A stretch of DNA of 64,000 nt, taken from Polynucleobacter alcilacus. Lineage in GTDB: Bacteria > Pseudomonadota > Gammaproteobacteria > Burkholderiales > Burkholderiaceae. Location: assembly GCF_018881545.1 (NCBI RefSeq), contig NZ_JACVQD010000001.1:648039-712038 (forward strand), written 5' to 3'. The notes under the pieces are model-generated. The model was not told the origin of the DNA. It was given only the letters and a program-made list of their open reading frames with translations, and did not search any database. Both the position numbers and the translations under genes were made by a program. This document shows positions 63,106 through 64,000 of this stretch, in pieces (position 1 is the stretch's first letter; every line of letters begins with the position of its first letter).

Positions 63106-64000
63106 TTACATTGAGGGACCGCTAGGTGCCACTCCCTCACTTCTTCTGGGAGAGTATGCCTCCCAATTATTACATCCAGGACACTGCCAATAAAACCGAC
63201 GAGCACGGAAGCCACAATTGCCACAAGTATATCGAGCTAAACTGGTAGTTCGTTGGCGCAAGAGCAGCAAAATAGATTGCAACTCCGAAAGTCTTTCTGG
63301 GTTAGCGCTACCCTCTTCCAAAGCCAGTCGTGTTTCTGCCAATTTAGATAAAGCACTTAAGCTAGGGGAGTGTTGCATCACATCAGCCAACATGATATTA
63401 GCGGCCTGTGGGCCCCGAATTTTCATGACCTGTTTATGAACGATGTCGAGTAATTCGCCAGATGCCTGGGTTGTCAATAAAGCGTACAGGCGATCTAATC
63501 CCTCATCTGATTTATTCACTGCGGCATGAGCTAGCATCCAGCGATCGGCCAAAAGATGCATATACGCTGGATGAGATACGGCAATCAAAGACCAGGCTTC
63601 AATTGCTTGAGCTGGGCGATCCATTGCCATCAAATAGTCACCCTGCAAAATTAAAGCGCGGGCGTGATTGGGAACTGCTTGTAAGGCGCGTTGAATCGAT
63701 TGCTCTGCTTCAATTAAATCCTTGCGACGCAAAGCCTCTTGAGCAAGCTCACAATGAAATTGGGCAATCTCAGTATGGTGGGGCTTGCCTTGTAAGCTCT
63801 CGAGCTCACGGGCGGCAATAATGGCTTTTTTCCAGTCACGCTCGACTTGATACATCTCCAACAGACTTTCTTTGGCAGGAACTGCATACTTACCTTCACC
63901 TACGCGATTCAAAGAAGCTTCGGCACGATCCAATAATCCCGCACGCAAAAAGTCGCGGCCCAGTTCATAAGCGGCGTGATCACGATCGCGTGGCTTTAAA
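63106..64000 (-). CDS. lapB: Lipopolysaccharide assembly protein B, 3' part
   Basis: The reading frame is open to the right edge, so the N-terminus (membrane anchor and first TPRs) is missing; about 297 codons remain. The visible part starts in TPR sequence (AAYELGRDFLRAGLLDRAEA), continues with more TPRs (EQSIQRALQAVPNHARALIL) and ends in a rubredoxin-like zinc site, YTCGNCGFRARRFYWQCPGC. LapB (YciM) recruits FtsH to degrade LpxC and so tunes LPS synthesis, which fits its place ahead of ugd-hldA-hldD. The next gene starts about 67 bp downstream. Confidence 0.93.
   Translation of the reverse strand, partial: LKPRDRDHAAYELGRDFLRAGLLDRAEASLNRVGEGKYAVPAKESLLEMYQVERDWKKAIIAARELESLQGKPHHTEIAQFHCELAQEALRRKDLIEAEQSIQRALQAVPNHARALILQGDYLMAMDRPAQAIEAWSLIAVSHPAYMHLLADRWMLAHAAVNKSDEGLDRLYALLTTQASGELLDIVHKQVMKIRGPQAANIMLADVMQHSPSLSALSKLAETRLALEEGSANPERLSELQSILLLLRQRTTSLARYTCGNCGFRARRFYWQCPGCNNWEAYSPRRSEGVAPSGPSM

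Noticed and set aside
1..64000. CRISPR arrays, tRNA or rRNA genes, transposases, integrases, prophage genes
   Set aside because: None seen on either strand; all long frames are accounted for by the listed genes or their shadows.

Overview
The window looks like a chromosomal segment of a freshwater betaproteobacterium of the Burkholderiales, most like Polynucleobacter (inference from gene order, compact spacing, moderate GC content judged by eye, and protein similarity to Burkholderia/Ralstonia families; no search was run). Genes are densely packed, no gene-free stretch reaches 300 bp, and stop/start overlaps of 1-4 bp are common. No tRNA, rRNA, CRISPR array, insertion sequence or prophage was recognised.

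Layout. Positions 1-471 hold the 3' end of a PEP synthase regulator gene (ppsR). From 15510 down to 485 on the minus strand runs the classical translation/envelope supercluster: rpsB-tsf (own promoter, leader and terminator), then pyrH-frr-uppS-cdsA-dxr-rseP-bamA-skp-lpxD-fabZ-lpxA-lpxB-rnhB and a SpoU-type RNA methyltransferase. It couples translation recycling, undecaprenyl and phospholipid precursor synthesis, outer-membrane protein assembly and lipid A synthesis. Divergent from rpsB are map and glnD (15778-19219). From 25370 down to 19241 lies a branched-chain-amino-acid-type (Liv/HAAT) ABC transporter with an alpha/beta hydrolase and an SDR dehydrogenase; divergent from it are a GntR/FCD regulator, an aldehyde dehydrogenase, an unusual alpha/beta-hydrolase-fold protein and a zeta-type GST. 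Together they look like a regulated uptake and catabolism locus for an unidentified organic acid or aromatic compound.

Next come a small winged-helix regulator, glutamate dehydrogenase, succinate-semialdehyde dehydrogenase, two small unknown genes (one a putative zinc finger), a carboxylesterase and a TauE/SafE permease. Positions 35136-45229 are housekeeping: pmbA, mog, orn, an M48 protease, rsgA, a CobD/CbiB-like protein, a CoA-pyrophosphatase-like Nudix protein, the rpsP-rimM-trmD-rplS operon, and a META lipoprotein with a small membrane protein. Positions 45269-51535 are a fatty-acid oxidation block (acyl-CoA dehydrogenase, etfBA, acyl-CoA synthetase, HDAC-like deacylase). mltB, cysM and a ComEA-like helix-hairpin-helix protein follow. 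The window closes with the LPS heptose/sugar-nucleotide genes hldD, hldA, ugd and the 3' part of lapB.

The most novel part is a four-gene unit at 54413-59589 between the ComEA-like gene and hldD. In order of transcription it encodes an exported TPR-CHAT caspase-like peptidase (1055 aa, visible His904/Cys955 dyad), a small exported beta-rich protein, a zinc-ribbon/coiled-coil multi-spanning membrane protein, and an exported serine alpha/beta hydrolase. It has a good sigma70 promoter at its head and an intrinsic terminator behind it, so it looks like a self-contained module, possibly an undescribed envelope-located CHAT system. Other points of interest: an RseP with only one PDZ domain, an alpha/beta hydrolase with glycine at the nucleophile position, a structured rpsB leader, a perfect inverted repeat between rpsB and map, and frequent TTG/GTG starts among envelope genes.
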